Of a DNA stretch of 64,000 nucleotides, positions 16,355-24,225 are shown piece after piece (the first letter of the stretch is position 1; the number at the start of each line of letters is the position of its first letter). Both the position numbers and the translations under genes were made by a program. The DNA lies in assembly GCA_021737145.1 (NCBI GenBank), contig JAIPEN010000016.1, positions 1 to 64,000 on the forward strand. Direction: 5' to 3'. The notes beneath the pieces were generated by a model. That model did no database searches. It was given only the letters and a program-made list of their open reading frames with translations, and was not told where the DNA came from. The DNA is from Desulfarculaceae bacterium (GTDB lineage: Bacteria; Desulfobacterota; Desulfarculia; Desulfarculales; Desulfarculaceae).

Positions 16355-17122
16355 TCAGGACTTGGAGCGGGGGCGTCCCAGGCGCTGGGTGGTGGGCGGG
16401 GTGGGCAAACGGGCCGAACCGGCGTGGGTCAGGGCGTGCCACATGTTGGCCCGTATCTTTTTGTTCTCCCGGTGCATCTCGTCGAGCATCCCCCGCATGC
16501 GCCCCCGGCTGCTCTGGCCGGCGCTGGGGCAGCAGGGCGGCTGCACCGGCAAATCCTTGGCCGCGGCGAAGCGCCGGGTGATGTCCGCGCTCATCAGGCT
16601 CAGCGGCCGGATGATCACCAGGTCGCCATGGAACAAGGGCTGCACCGGCAGCATGCTGGAGATGTTGCCCGAGTAGAACAGGTTCATCAAAAAGGTCTCG
16701 AAGATGTCGTCCTGGTGATGGGCCAGGGCCAGCTTGGCGCAGCCGTTTTCGCCCGCGGCCATGAACAGGCGCTGGCGGCGCTTGAGGGAGCAGAAGAAGC
16801 AGGGGCTTTTTTCGCGGTTCTCGTCGGTGTGGGCCCGGGGTCCATAGTCGGTCTCGATGAGCCGGAACTCCACCCCCAGGCCGGCGCAGAAATCGGCCAG
16901 GGCCGCGTGGTCCGTGGAATGGAAGCCCATTTCCACGTGAAAGGCGATGAGCTTGAAATCGATGGGCACCCGCCTGAGGCGCTCGGACAAAAGCCAGGTG
17001 AGGGCCAGGGAGTCCTTGCCCCCGCTGAGCCCGATGGCCACCCGTTCCTGGTCGTGGATCATGGACCAGCCGTGCACCGCCTTGCCGCAGAGGCTAACCG
17101 CCTGGCGCTCCACGTAAGCCAC
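16355..17122 (-). CDS. TtcA-like PP-loop ATPase (tRNA thiolation family)
   Basis: A 255-residue adenine-nucleotide alpha hydrolase of the TtcA/TtuA family. The PP-loop SGGKDS is at 33-38; a CFFC pair and a later CC pair match the cysteines that hold the 4Fe-4S cluster in this family. LALAHHQDDIFETFLMNLFY is the TtcA-type signature. TtcA makes 2-thiocytidine at position 32 of tRNA. The GTG at 17122 is four bases after the stop of the metallo-hydrolase gene and follows GGAG. Last gene of the ppiD operon. Whether the product is TtcA itself or a relative with another substrate is open. Confidence 0.82.
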   Translation of the reverse strand: MAYVERQAVSLCGKAVHGWSMIHDQERVAIGLSGGKDSLALTWLLSERLRRVPIDFKLIAFHVEMGFHSTDHAALADFCAGLGVEFRLIETDYGPRAHTDENREKSPCFFCSLKRRQRLFMAAGENGCAKLALAHHQDDIFETFLMNLFYSGNISSMLPVQPLFHGDLVIIRPLSLMSADITRRFAAAKDLPVQPPCCPSAGQSSRGRMRGMLDEMHRENKKIRANMWHALTHAGSARLPTPPTTQRLGRPRSKS

Positions 17123-17126
17123 CCGG

Positions 17127-17960
17127 CTACAGCTCCAGGGTCAGCCCCGCGCTCAGGTTGCTGAAGCGCGAGCCCAGCTCGGACTGCATGCGCCCGGCCA
17201 TGCTCAAACCGGTGCAGTGGCCCGCGGCCACCATCAGCTCGGAGCGCGCGGCCAGCTCGGCCAGGGCGGCGGCCTGCTGCTCGGCCGGGGCCGGGCCCAG
17301 GTGGGTGCCCCCGGCCAGCAGCACCACCGGACGGCCGGCCGTCTCTTCGGCGGCCAGGAGCACGTTGATGGCCCCGGCGTGGGCGCAGCCGGTCAGGCAC
17401 ACCGGGCCACCCGGCGCGTCGATGAGCAGGGCCAGGTCGTCGGGGAGGGGATCGGGCACTATTTTGCCGTCCTGCTTGGTCACCAGGTTGGCCATGGGCC
17501 CCTCGAAGCTGGTCTGCCGGGGGATGGGCGCCAGCAGGGTGATGCCGGGCCAGGGCTCCACCGGCTTTTCCACGAAGTGGAAGCGGGCCCCCAGGGCCTC
17601 GTAGCCGGACTGGGCCAGGGGCGGGCCGATCTCGCGCATGGGGTCGGTTGGCAACAACTGGGCCAAGTGGCAGCCGAACACGTTGGGATGGCACCACACG
17701 TCCACCGCTTTGGAGCGCGCCTGCAGCAGGGCCTCCAGCCCGCCCATGTGGTCGTAGTGGCCGTGGCTGATCACCACCGCGTCCAGGTTGTCCGGGTCCA
17801 GCTCCAGGACGGCCAGGTTGGCCAGCAGGGCCTGGCCCATGCCGGTGTCGTACAGGATGTTGACGCCCTGGTGCTCCACCCACATGCTGAGGCCGTGCTC
17901 GCCCAGCAGGCGGGAGGCGAATCCCACCGAGTTTTCCACCACCACGGTCAGGCGGCTCAT
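17127..17960 (-). CDS. MBL-fold metallo-hydrolase (beta-RFAP-synthase-like group)
   Basis: A 277-residue metallo-beta-lactamase-fold protein. The metal motif HxHxDH is in SHGHYDHMGG, with further His in CAHAG and in AGHCTG. The long insertion and the GCAHAGAINVL stretch are typical of the group annotated as 7,8-dihydropterin-6-yl-methyl-4-(beta-D-ribofuranosyl)aminobenzene 5-phosphate synthase, a name transferred from archaea and uncertain here. It starts within the end of the preceding small Cys protein (4-base overlap). Confidence 0.82.
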   Translation of the reverse strand: MSRLTVVVENSVGFASRLLGEHGLSMWVEHQGVNILYDTGMGQALLANLAVLELDPDNLDAVVISHGHYDHMGGLEALLQARSKAVDVWCHPNVFGCHLAQLLPTDPMREIGPPLAQSGYEALGARFHFVEKPVEPWPGITLLAPIPRQTSFEGPMANLVTKQDGKIVPDPLPDDLALLIDAPGGPVCLTGCAHAGAINVLLAAEETAGRPVVLLAGGTHLGPAPAEQQAAALAELAARSELMVAAGHCTGLSMAGRMQSELGSRFSNLSAGLTLEL

Positions 17961-18235
17961 GACTCATCCTCCGGGGCCGGCTTCACGTTTTTTTCCAACG
18001 CCTCCATCACCCGGTCCATGCGGCTGGGCGGCGGGGCCAAAAACTGCTCCCGCTGCTCGGGGGTGTAGTGCTCCTGGATAAAGGCGTCCACGTCGAAATG
18101 AGGGGCAAAGCAGGTCAGCACCCGGTTGCAGGGGAGGCCTTCCTGGGCCTGGCGGCAGTAGGCAAAGTTGATGGTCTGGCCCAGCATGGGGCACCAGAAG
18201 TGCTCCACCGCGTCGAAATCGCTTATCTGGCTCAT
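17957..18235 (-). CDS. Small Cys-containing hypothetical protein
   Basis: A 92-residue protein whose first half has four cysteines (WCPMLG...YCRQAQEGLPCNRVLTCF), plausibly a metal or iron-sulfur site. The second half is helical and charged. Both ends overlap the neighbours by four bases (trmO upstream, metallo-hydrolase downstream), so it belongs firmly to this operon. No family recognised. Its place between trmO and a TtcA-like gene makes a link with tRNA modification or cluster supply possible, but this is context only. Confidence 0.7.
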   Translation of the reverse strand: MSQISDFDAVEHFWCPMLGQTINFAYCRQAQEGLPCNRVLTCFAPHFDVDAFIQEHYTPEQREQFLAPPPSRMDRVMEALEKNVKPAPEDES

Positions 18236-18657
18236 GATTCCTCCCGGGGCTCATCCACCCCCGGTATCCAGGGCTTGAGGTCCAGCACCGGGGTGCCGTC
18301 CACCGCCTCCAGGCCTTTGACGGTCAGGCGGTTCCCCTCCAGGGACTCCAGGCGCACCAAGGTCAGGGAGATGGGGTTGGGGCGGTGGGGGCTGCGGGTG
18401 TTGAACAGGCCGGTGAGCGGCCGGGAGCGGTCGCCCCGGGGGTGAACCTTCAGCTTGGCCGGTCCCGCCTGGTCGTAAAGGCACAGGACCCACAGCCAGC
18501 GGCCCGGCTTCAGCCCTTCCAGGCCCTCGGCCCAGGCGGGGTCAAGCTCGATGATCGAGCTCAGGCCGGCTTCGGGGCCTTGTTTGGGCGCGGCGTCCAG
18601 GCTCTCGATGCGGTTGAGCACTGTCCCGATGGGGCTGTATTGCCTGGCCCCGCCCAT
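18232..18657 (-). CDS. trmO: TrmO/TsaA-type tRNA methyltransferase
   Basis: A 141-residue protein of the TsaA/YaeB (TrmO) family, beta-barrel SAM-dependent enzymes that methylate N6 of t6A37 in some threonine tRNAs. Typical segments are YSPIGTV at the start, the DRSRPLTGLFNTRSPHRPNPI core, and DGTPVLDLKPWIP near the end. It is short compared with E. coli TrmO (235 residues), as in many bacteria and archaea. Seven bases separate it from ppiD. The same window encodes two tRNA-Thr genes that would be substrates. Confidence 0.88.
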   Translation of the reverse strand: MGGARQYSPIGTVLNRIESLDAAPKQGPEAGLSSIIELDPAWAEGLEGLKPGRWLWVLCLYDQAGPAKLKVHPRGDRSRPLTGLFNTRSPHRPNPISLTLVRLESLEGNRLTVKGLEAVDGTPVLDLKPWIPGVDEPREES

Positions 18658-18664
18658 GGCGTCC

Positions 18665-20641
18665 CTACTTCCCGGCCCCGGCCGCCTCGGGGCTGCCCAT
18701 GGGCACCCAGATTATGGTGGAGCGGCTGTCGCAGCCTGGTATGGGGCTCTCGCTCTTGCCCTGCACCGGCACCAGGATCTCGGCCGCGGCCCGCAGATCG
18801 CCCAGGAAGGCCTGCACCATCTGGCGGCGCTCCTGGGACAAGAGAATCTCGTTGAACTGCTCGCGCTTGTCCTTGATCTCCTGCTCGGTGGCCGGCTTGC
18901 GCTCGGCCAGCACTCCGGCGGCAAAGGCGCCGTTGACCGTCACCGGGGCCGTGAGCACCGGCTTGATCTCGGGCCTGAGGAACAGCGCGTGCACCAGGCC
19001 GCCCGAACCGCTCAGGTCCTTGATCTGGGCGCCCTTCTTGAGCCAGTCGGTCTGCTTGGCGCCGGGGATGCGGGCCAGTTCCTTGGCCGGTTCCTTGACC
19101 CCGGCCAGGTCTCCCAGCATCTTGGCGGCCTCGGCCTTGGCCTTGACCTCGGCCATCCCGGCCACCACCGCGGCCCGCACGTCTTCCTCGACCTGCTTGA
19201 AGGGCTTGGCCTGGGCGGGGATGCGCTGCTTGATCACCGCCAGGATGGAGCCGTTGTCAAAGGTCAGGGCCGGCACCGGCTGGCCGGCTTCCAGGTCCTG
19301 GGCCGCGGCGAAGAAGTCCTTGAGCCCGGGCAGGCCCTCCACCTTCTGGCCCTGGGCCACCTTGGGGGAGTTCTGCACGCTGGTGTTGTTTTCCTTGGCC
19401 AGTGACTCCAGACTTTCGCCCATGGCCAGGCGGTCAAAGGCGCGCTCGGCCGCGGCCTGGGCCATGTCCTTGGCCTGGCGCTCGGTCAGGCGCTTTCTTA
19501 TCTCGCCCTTTACCTGCTCCAGGGGGGTCACCGTGGCCTGGTCGTGGGAGTTGACCTTGATCACGTGCCAGCCGAACTTGGTGCGCACCAGGCCCACCTC
19601 GCCGGGCTTGAGGGAAAAGGCCAGCTTTTCGAACTCGGGGACCATGGCCCCGCGCTTGAACTTGCCCAACTCGCCGCCCTGGGCCGCGCTGGGCCCCTGG
19701 GAATACTTCTTGGCCAGGGCCGCGAAGTCGGCGCCCTTTTTCTTGGCCAGGGCCATGATCTTCTCGGCCTCGGCCTTGCCCTCCGCCACCTCGGCCTCGG
19801 AGGGCTTTTCAGGCAGCTTGATCAAGATATGGCTGGCCCCCACCTGCTCGGGCTTGGCGTAGCGGTCGCGCTCCATGTCGTAGGTGTCGGACACGTCCTG
19901 GTCGGTCACCTGCACCTGGTCGCGCTGGGCGGCCACCGGGAAGACCACGTAGTCGAAGACCACCATGGCCGGGTTCATGTAGCTGGCCAGGTTCTTCTTA
20001 TAGTAGTCCTGGAGCTGCTGGTCGGTGGTCTTGACTTCTTTTTTATAATCCTCGGGCTTGAACAGCAGGTACACGCCCTTGACCTGGGCCAGCTGTCCGG
20101 CCAGCACCTGGTCCACCTGCAGGGGAGTCACCTGGCCGGCCCCGGCCACCAGGGCGGCCAGCTTGGCCATGCGCAGCTCCTGGCGCACGCTGGCCTCGTA
20201 GGTCTCGGGGGCCAGCCGGTTGCGCTCCAGCAGGCGGCGGTAATAGCGCTCGTCAAAACGGCCGTTCACCTGGAAGGCGGGGGTGGAGGCCACCTGGATG
20301 GCCACCTCCTGGTTGCTCACCCGCACCGCCATCTGGTTGGCCGCCTGGTTCAAAAGCACCTGATCCACGATGGTGTTCAGGGCCTGCTGCCGCAGGTTGA
20401 GCAGGGGGGCGATCTGATCGAACTGGGCCCCGAAGCGCTGCTTGGACTGCTCCACCAGGTTGTTGTAGGTGTCGGACACCCGGGCCTCGGCGATGGACTC
20501 GCCATTGATCTTCACCGCCAAACGAGGAGGCTCGCCGCCATAGTTGTAGGCGCCCCAACTCAAGGCAAAGGCCAGGGCGATGGCTCCCAGCAGTATCTTG
20601 ATCATCCAGTTGCCGGCGTGCTTGCGCATCATTTGCAGCAT
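18665..20641 (-). CDS. ppiD: PpiD-type periplasmic peptidyl-prolyl isomerase/chaperone
   Basis: A 658-residue inner-membrane-anchored folding factor of the PpiD/SurA type. A single N-terminal helix (about residues 12-31, WMIKILLGAIALAFALSWG) anchors it. A SurA-like helical domain follows to about residue 250. One parvulin domain lies at roughly 265-360 (ASHILIK ... GELGKFKRGAMVPEFE ... TKFGWHVIKV). A long helical C-terminal part closes it. It assists outer-membrane and secreted proteins at the Sec exit, fitting the many barrels encoded here. First gene of the five-gene minus-strand operon. Confidence 0.92.
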   Translation of the reverse strand: MLQMMRKHAGNWMIKILLGAIALAFALSWGAYNYGGEPPRLAVKINGESIAEARVSDTYNNLVEQSKQRFGAQFDQIAPLLNLRQQALNTIVDQVLLNQAANQMAVRVSNQEVAIQVASTPAFQVNGRFDERYYRRLLERNRLAPETYEASVRQELRMAKLAALVAGAGQVTPLQVDQVLAGQLAQVKGVYLLFKPEDYKKEVKTTDQQLQDYYKKNLASYMNPAMVVFDYVVFPVAAQRDQVQVTDQDVSDTYDMERDRYAKPEQVGASHILIKLPEKPSEAEVAEGKAEAEKIMALAKKKGADFAALAKKYSQGPSAAQGGELGKFKRGAMVPEFEKLAFSLKPGEVGLVRTKFGWHVIKVNSHDQATVTPLEQVKGEIRKRLTERQAKDMAQAAAERAFDRLAMGESLESLAKENNTSVQNSPKVAQGQKVEGLPGLKDFFAAAQDLEAGQPVPALTFDNGSILAVIKQRIPAQAKPFKQVEEDVRAAVVAGMAEVKAKAEAAKMLGDLAGVKEPAKELARIPGAKQTDWLKKGAQIKDLSGSGGLVHALFLRPEIKPVLTAPVTVNGAFAAGVLAERKPATEQEIKDKREQFNEILLSQERRQMVQAFLGDLRAAAEILVPVQGKSESPIPGCDSRSTIIWVPMGSPEAAGAGK

Positions 20642-20749
20642 AGCGGGTGGTCTCCCCGAGGTTTTCCAATTCTGTCGGGCCGTTATCGGCGAAGAGCAAA
20701 ATTATCACGCCTTCGCCCGCCAGTCAACGCACCCGAGTTCACAGGAAGC

Positions 20750-20778
20750 TTGGCCCCGGGGGAAAGCTGGCATATAAT
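20750..20778 (+). promoter_or_regulatory. Sigma-70 promoter for the 20.8-22.1 kb genes
   Basis: TTGGCC (20750-20755), 17 bases and a consensus TATAAT (20773-20778) lie 39 bases before the ATG at 20817. It would drive the plus-strand genes divergent from ppiD. Confidence 0.65.
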
Positions 20779-20816
20779 TGGCTATCCAATCGCCCAACAA
20801 GGGAGGCTCCGGGAGC

Positions 20817-21239
20817 ATGGCTCGCCGCATTGACATCTGCGCCCAAGATCTGCCCCAGGTGGACCTGAGCCTGGTTGAGTCCGAAAACCTGTCACCGCTC
20901 ACCTCTTCGGTGTCCGCCCGGGTGCACGGCATTACCAAGGGTGGAGTGGAGGTGATCCTCAAACAGGCCTTTATCGACGGCTTCCACGTGCTCATGGACG
21001 TGCACAACACCACCCAGAAGCTGGTGCAGATAACCCTGCCCGGCGAGGGCGGCGAGGCCCCGGAGGGGCTGCGCCTGTGGGGCGACATCGTGCGATTCAA
21101 CCGCCTGGAAGGCTCCTCGGGAGCCTGTTTTTTGGTGGAGCTGGTGTGGATCAAGGACAAGCCGGTGAAGGAAGCCCGGGCCCGGCTGCTCAAGCGCCTG
21201 GCGCGGCTGCACAAGGGCGGGGGGGAGAAATCGGCTTGA
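20817..21239 (+). CDS. Hypothetical protein, possibly PilZ-like
   Basis: A 140-residue soluble protein (MARRIDICAQDLPQ...). The order of strands and the segment LWGDIVRFNRLEGSSGACFLVELVWI are reminiscent of PilZ-type beta barrels that bind cyclic di-GMP. The diagnostic RxxxR and D/NxSxxG motifs are not clear, so this is a guess. The ATG follows GGGAGG and lies downstream of a consensus -10 box. The next gene starts inside its stop codon. Confidence 0.6.
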   Translation: MARRIDICAQDLPQVDLSLVESENLSPLTSSVSARVHGITKGGVEVILKQAFIDGFHVLMDVHNTTQKLVQITLPGEGGEAPEGLRLWGDIVRFNRLEGSSGACFLVELVWIKDKPVKEARARLLKRLARLHKGGGEKSA

Positions 21240-22147
21240 GGGCCGCACGCCTCCTGACCTGTTTTTGCCTGGCCGCGCTCCTGCTGGCCGCGGCCTGGCC
21301 GGCCGGAGCCGAGGAGCAGGAGTTCTTTTTCCGGGTGCTGGACAGCCGCGACCGCCCCGTGCCCACCGCCATCCTGGAGGTGGAGCCCCTGGCCGGCAAG
21401 CCGGAGAACGCCCCGCCCTTCAAGGCCAATGAAGAGGGAGTCATCCGCCTGCCCTGGACCCCCCAGGTAAAGCGGGACACATCCCCCGGCGGCGACGAGC
21501 ACATCAACTATCTCAGCGCCCTCCGCTGGCGGGTGATCGCCCCGGACCATTTGAGCGCGGTGGGCGCCTCCCGGGTCGAGGACCAGAGCCGCAAGATGGC
21601 CGACCCGCTCCTGGCCAAGCTCAGCCGCAAGGCCAAGTTCTCGCCCCAGGGCGAGACCGTGGTGTTGCGCACCACCGGGGAGCTCTTCGCCTTCCCGGTG
21701 CCCAAGCCGCCCCAGAGCGACCCCTTGGTCAAGGCCTGCCTGGACTTCCGCCGCAAAAACGCCCTGGTGGCCCTGCGCCTGGGGGCCCGTTTCGCCTGGC
21801 CCGCCTTCAACCGGGAGGACAACCGGCTGGACCTCCTCTTGGACTGGGTGGGCGCGCCCTGGGGAGACACGGCCCCGGCCCCCCTGATGTCCAAGGTGAC
21901 CCTGTTCAGCGGCCTGCCCCTGATGATCGCGGCTGGCCAGGACCTGCCCCCCATCAAGGGAATCGACAGCCTGCGCCTCACTTTTTACAGCAACATCTTC
22001 CCGGCCGGGGACGAGCACGCCATGCCCATCCCCGCCAGGGTGGTGATCGAGGCCCCCTTGGACCAGATCCGCCGCCTGGCCCGGGGAGAGATGCGGGCCG
22101 GGGCCTTTTTGGCCCAGCACCCGCCCCGCCTGGAGGTCGACCACTGA
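21236..22147 (+). CDS. Secreted hypothetical protein
   Basis: A 303-residue protein with a Sec signal peptide (about residues 6-25, LLTCFCLAALLLAAAWPAGA), so probably periplasmic. The mature part starts with a likely beta-sandwich segment (FFFRVLDSRDRPVPTAILEVEPL) resembling carboxypeptidase-regulatory-type domains. The start is TTG at 21236. It overlaps the previous TGA as TTGA and has GGGGAG eight bases upstream, a classical coupled start; the longer frame upstream is a shadow of the previous gene. Confidence 0.65.
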   Translation: MRAARLLTCFCLAALLLAAAWPAGAEEQEFFFRVLDSRDRPVPTAILEVEPLAGKPENAPPFKANEEGVIRLPWTPQVKRDTSPGGDEHINYLSALRWRVIAPDHLSAVGASRVEDQSRKMADPLLAKLSRKAKFSPQGETVVLRTTGELFAFPVPKPPQSDPLVKACLDFRRKNALVALRLGARFAWPAFNREDNRLDLLLDWVGAPWGDTAPAPLMSKVTLFSGLPLMIAAGQDLPPIKGIDSLRLTFYSNIFPAGDEHAMPIPARVVIEAPLDQIRRLARGEMRAGAFLAQHPPRLEVDH

Positions 22148-22169
22148 GCCCAGGCCCCTTGGAGCCGCC

Positions 22170-22439
22170 ATGAAAGACGACGCCCTGCAAAAGGCCCACC
22201 TCATCTATGAAGTGGAATCCAAGCGCATAGAGGGCCTGCTGGCCAAGGACGAGGTGTACAGCGGCATGCTCGAGCGCCTGGAGCAGGCCGAGCGCCGCCT
22301 GGCCGGGACGGACCACAAGGCGGCCGAGGCCATGGCCGAGGCGCGCAACCTGCTCTTGGAGATGACCCGGGAGGCCAGCTTCAAGCTGGGCTACGTGCTG
22401 GCCAAGGACTACCCCCTGGACGAAACCTTCACCCTCTAG
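22170..22439 (+). CDS. Small helical hypothetical protein
   Basis: An 89-residue, highly charged, probably all-helical protein (MKDDALQKAHLIYEVESKRIEG...). GGAG precedes the ATG at good spacing. No domain recognised. It lies 22 bases after the secreted protein gene and may belong to the same transcript. Confidence 0.6.
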   Translation: MKDDALQKAHLIYEVESKRIEGLLAKDEVYSGMLERLEQAERRLAGTDHKAAEAMAEARNLLLEMTREASFKLGYVLAKDYPLDETFTL

Positions 22440-22467
22440 GCCTTGCCCTGTGCAAAACGTTGGGAAC

Positions 22468-22956
22468 ATGGACTACAGTTTCACTCCCATGGAAGACCAC
22501 CACCGCGAGGCGGTCACCGCGATCCTGAATCATCACATCGCCACCGGTTTCGCGGCCTATCCCAGCCAGCCCCTGCCCCCCCATTTCTGGGATTACCTGC
22601 GCCGCATGGCCCAGGGCTATCCCGCCTATGTGGTGGAGCTGGACGGCGAGGTGGTGGGCTACGGCATGCTGCGGCCCCATCTGCCGCCCGACACCCTGAA
22701 GCGCACCGCGGAGATCGGCTACTTTCTCCTGCCCCAACACTGCGGCCAGGGCCTGGGCGCCCGGCTGCTGGAGCTCTTGACCGCCGAGGCCAAGGCCATG
22801 GGAGTGGACAACCTGCTGGCCAACGTGTCCTCCAAGAACCAGGGCAGCCGGCGCTTTCATCTGGCCCACGGCTTCAGCGAGGTGGGGCGCTTCAAGCGGG
22901 TGGGCCGCAAATGGGACCAGGACTTTGACTTGATATGGTTTCAAAAATTTATTTGA
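22468..22956 (+). CDS. GNAT-family N-acetyltransferase
   Basis: A 162-residue GNAT protein resembling phosphinothricin acetyltransferase. The acetyl-CoA loop is in QHCGQGLGARLLELL, preceded by the strand AEIGYFLLP and followed by NLLANVSSKNQGSRRFHLAHGF. The start is either this ATG or a GTG at 22450; both fit. Substrate unknown. It is followed closely by a crotonase gene. Confidence 0.82.
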   Translation: MDYSFTPMEDHHREAVTAILNHHIATGFAAYPSQPLPPHFWDYLRRMAQGYPAYVVELDGEVVGYGMLRPHLPPDTLKRTAEIGYFLLPQHCGQGLGARLLELLTAEAKAMGVDNLLANVSSKNQGSRRFHLAHGFSEVGRFKRVGRKWDQDFDLIWFQKFI

Positions 22957-22992
22957 GCTTTTTTCGCATCCATCGCTATCCGGGAGTCAACC

Positions 22993-23853
22993 ATGGATCT
23001 GAAGTACACCATCTATGAAGTTAAGGACCGCGTGGCCCTGATAACCATGAACCGGCCGGAGCGGCTCAACGCCTTTATCCCCGCCCTCAGGCACGAGGTC
23101 ATCGACCTGCTCAAGCAGGCCGACCAGGACGACCAGGTGCGCGCGGTGGTGATCACCGGCGCGGGCCGGGCCTTTTGCGCGGGCATGGACCTGGCCTCCG
23201 GGGGGGACGCCTTTGTAAAGGCCGACATCGAGGACAACAACGAGGACCCCATCGCCCACCGCGACGGCGGGGGCCAGGTGGCCCTGGCCGCCTTTAGGTG
23301 CCGCAAGCCGGTCATCGCGGCCATGAACGGCCCGGCCGTGGGGGTGGGACTGTCCATGACCCTGGCCATGGACATGCGGGTGGCGGCCGAGGACGCCAAG
23401 ATGGGCCTGGTCTTCACCCGGCGGGGCCTGACCCCCGAGGCCTGCTCCACCTGGTTCCTCACCCGCCTGATCGGCGCGGCCAAGGCCCTGGAACTGGCCC
23501 TGACCGGCCGGGTGTTCCGCGCCCGCGACATGGCCGACACCGACCTGTTCAACTACGTGCTGCCCGCCGAGGAAGTTTTGCCCAAGGCCATGGAACTGGC
23601 CCGGGAGATCGCACAAAACGCCTCGGCCACCTCGGTGGCCCTGGCCAAGGCCATGATCTGGCACGGGGTCAGCGAGCCCGATCCCCAGGCAGTGCACCTT
23701 ATCGACTCGCGGGTGTTCCATTGGGTTTCGCGCCAGGACGACGCCAAGGAGGGCATCGAGAGCTTTTTGGAGAAGCGGCCGCCTGAGTTCAAGATGAGCC
23801 CCACCAAGGACATGCCCGATTTCTACCCCTGGTGGAGCGAGACCAAAGTCTGA
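22993..23853 (+). CDS. Enoyl-CoA hydratase/isomerase (crotonase) family protein
   Basis: A 286-residue crotonase-fold enzyme acting on acyl-CoA thioesters. The oxyanion-hole segments AGRAFCAGMDL and AMNGPAVGVGLSM are intact. The acidic residue of the active site is in RGLTPEACSTWFL. GGGAGTCAACC precedes the ATG. It is likely an enoyl-CoA hydratase or isomerase in fatty or aromatic acid breakdown; convergent paaK nearby fits such a role. Confidence 0.88.
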   Translation: MDLKYTIYEVKDRVALITMNRPERLNAFIPALRHEVIDLLKQADQDDQVRAVVITGAGRAFCAGMDLASGGDAFVKADIEDNNEDPIAHRDGGGQVALAAFRCRKPVIAAMNGPAVGVGLSMTLAMDMRVAAEDAKMGLVFTRRGLTPEACSTWFLTRLIGAAKALELALTGRVFRARDMADTDLFNYVLPAEEVLPKAMELAREIAQNASATSVALAKAMIWHGVSEPDPQAVHLIDSRVFHWVSRQDDAKEGIESFLEKRPPEFKMSPTKDMPDFYPWWSETKV

Positions 23854-24162
23854 GCCGGAAGGCTTAAGACATACTCGCTAATGCTTCGTGGCCCCGGCAG
23901 AACCGCTGTCAAGGCCCATCTATATTAATAAGCTGTAATCGCGGGAAGCGGCGGCCAGGGAGCAGGCAATGGAAGAGGGGCCTGCTCCCGCCGAGGCCCC
24001 CTTTTCCTGCCGCCCCATCCGGCGACGAAGCAGCCTGCCCATCCCCGCCCTCTCTCACCTTCCTTGCTGGCCCCGGCAGCTTGCTGTCGAGGTTGCCGGG
24101 CCCCGGCGAGGCAACAAGAAACGCCCCTTTTCCTTCACCAGCCTCTTCCAGCGCCACGACAC
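23854..24162. other. Intergenic stretch without a convincing gene
   Basis: About 310 bases between the convergent crotonase and paaK genes. Short frames exist, but none has a ribosome binding site or a recognisable product. Two similar short motifs, GGCCCCGGCAG followed by CTGTC near 23889 and again near 24071, are the only structure seen. Confidence 0.5.
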
Positions 24163-24200
24163 AAAAAAGCGCCCCGCCTGAACCCAGGCGGGGCGCTCTA
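24163..24200 (-). terminator. Terminator of paaK
   Basis: A 12-bp perfect stem, 24169-24180 with 24185-24196, has a four-base loop. On the minus strand it is followed by a run of six T. It ends 26 bases after the paaK stop codon. Confidence 0.88.
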
Positions 24201-24225
24201 TTTCTTCGCTTCTAAGCTACAACGC

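Noticed and set aside
24163..24200. Repeat or attachment site after paaK
   Set aside because: The perfect stem followed by T6 on the minus strand is fully explained as a terminator.
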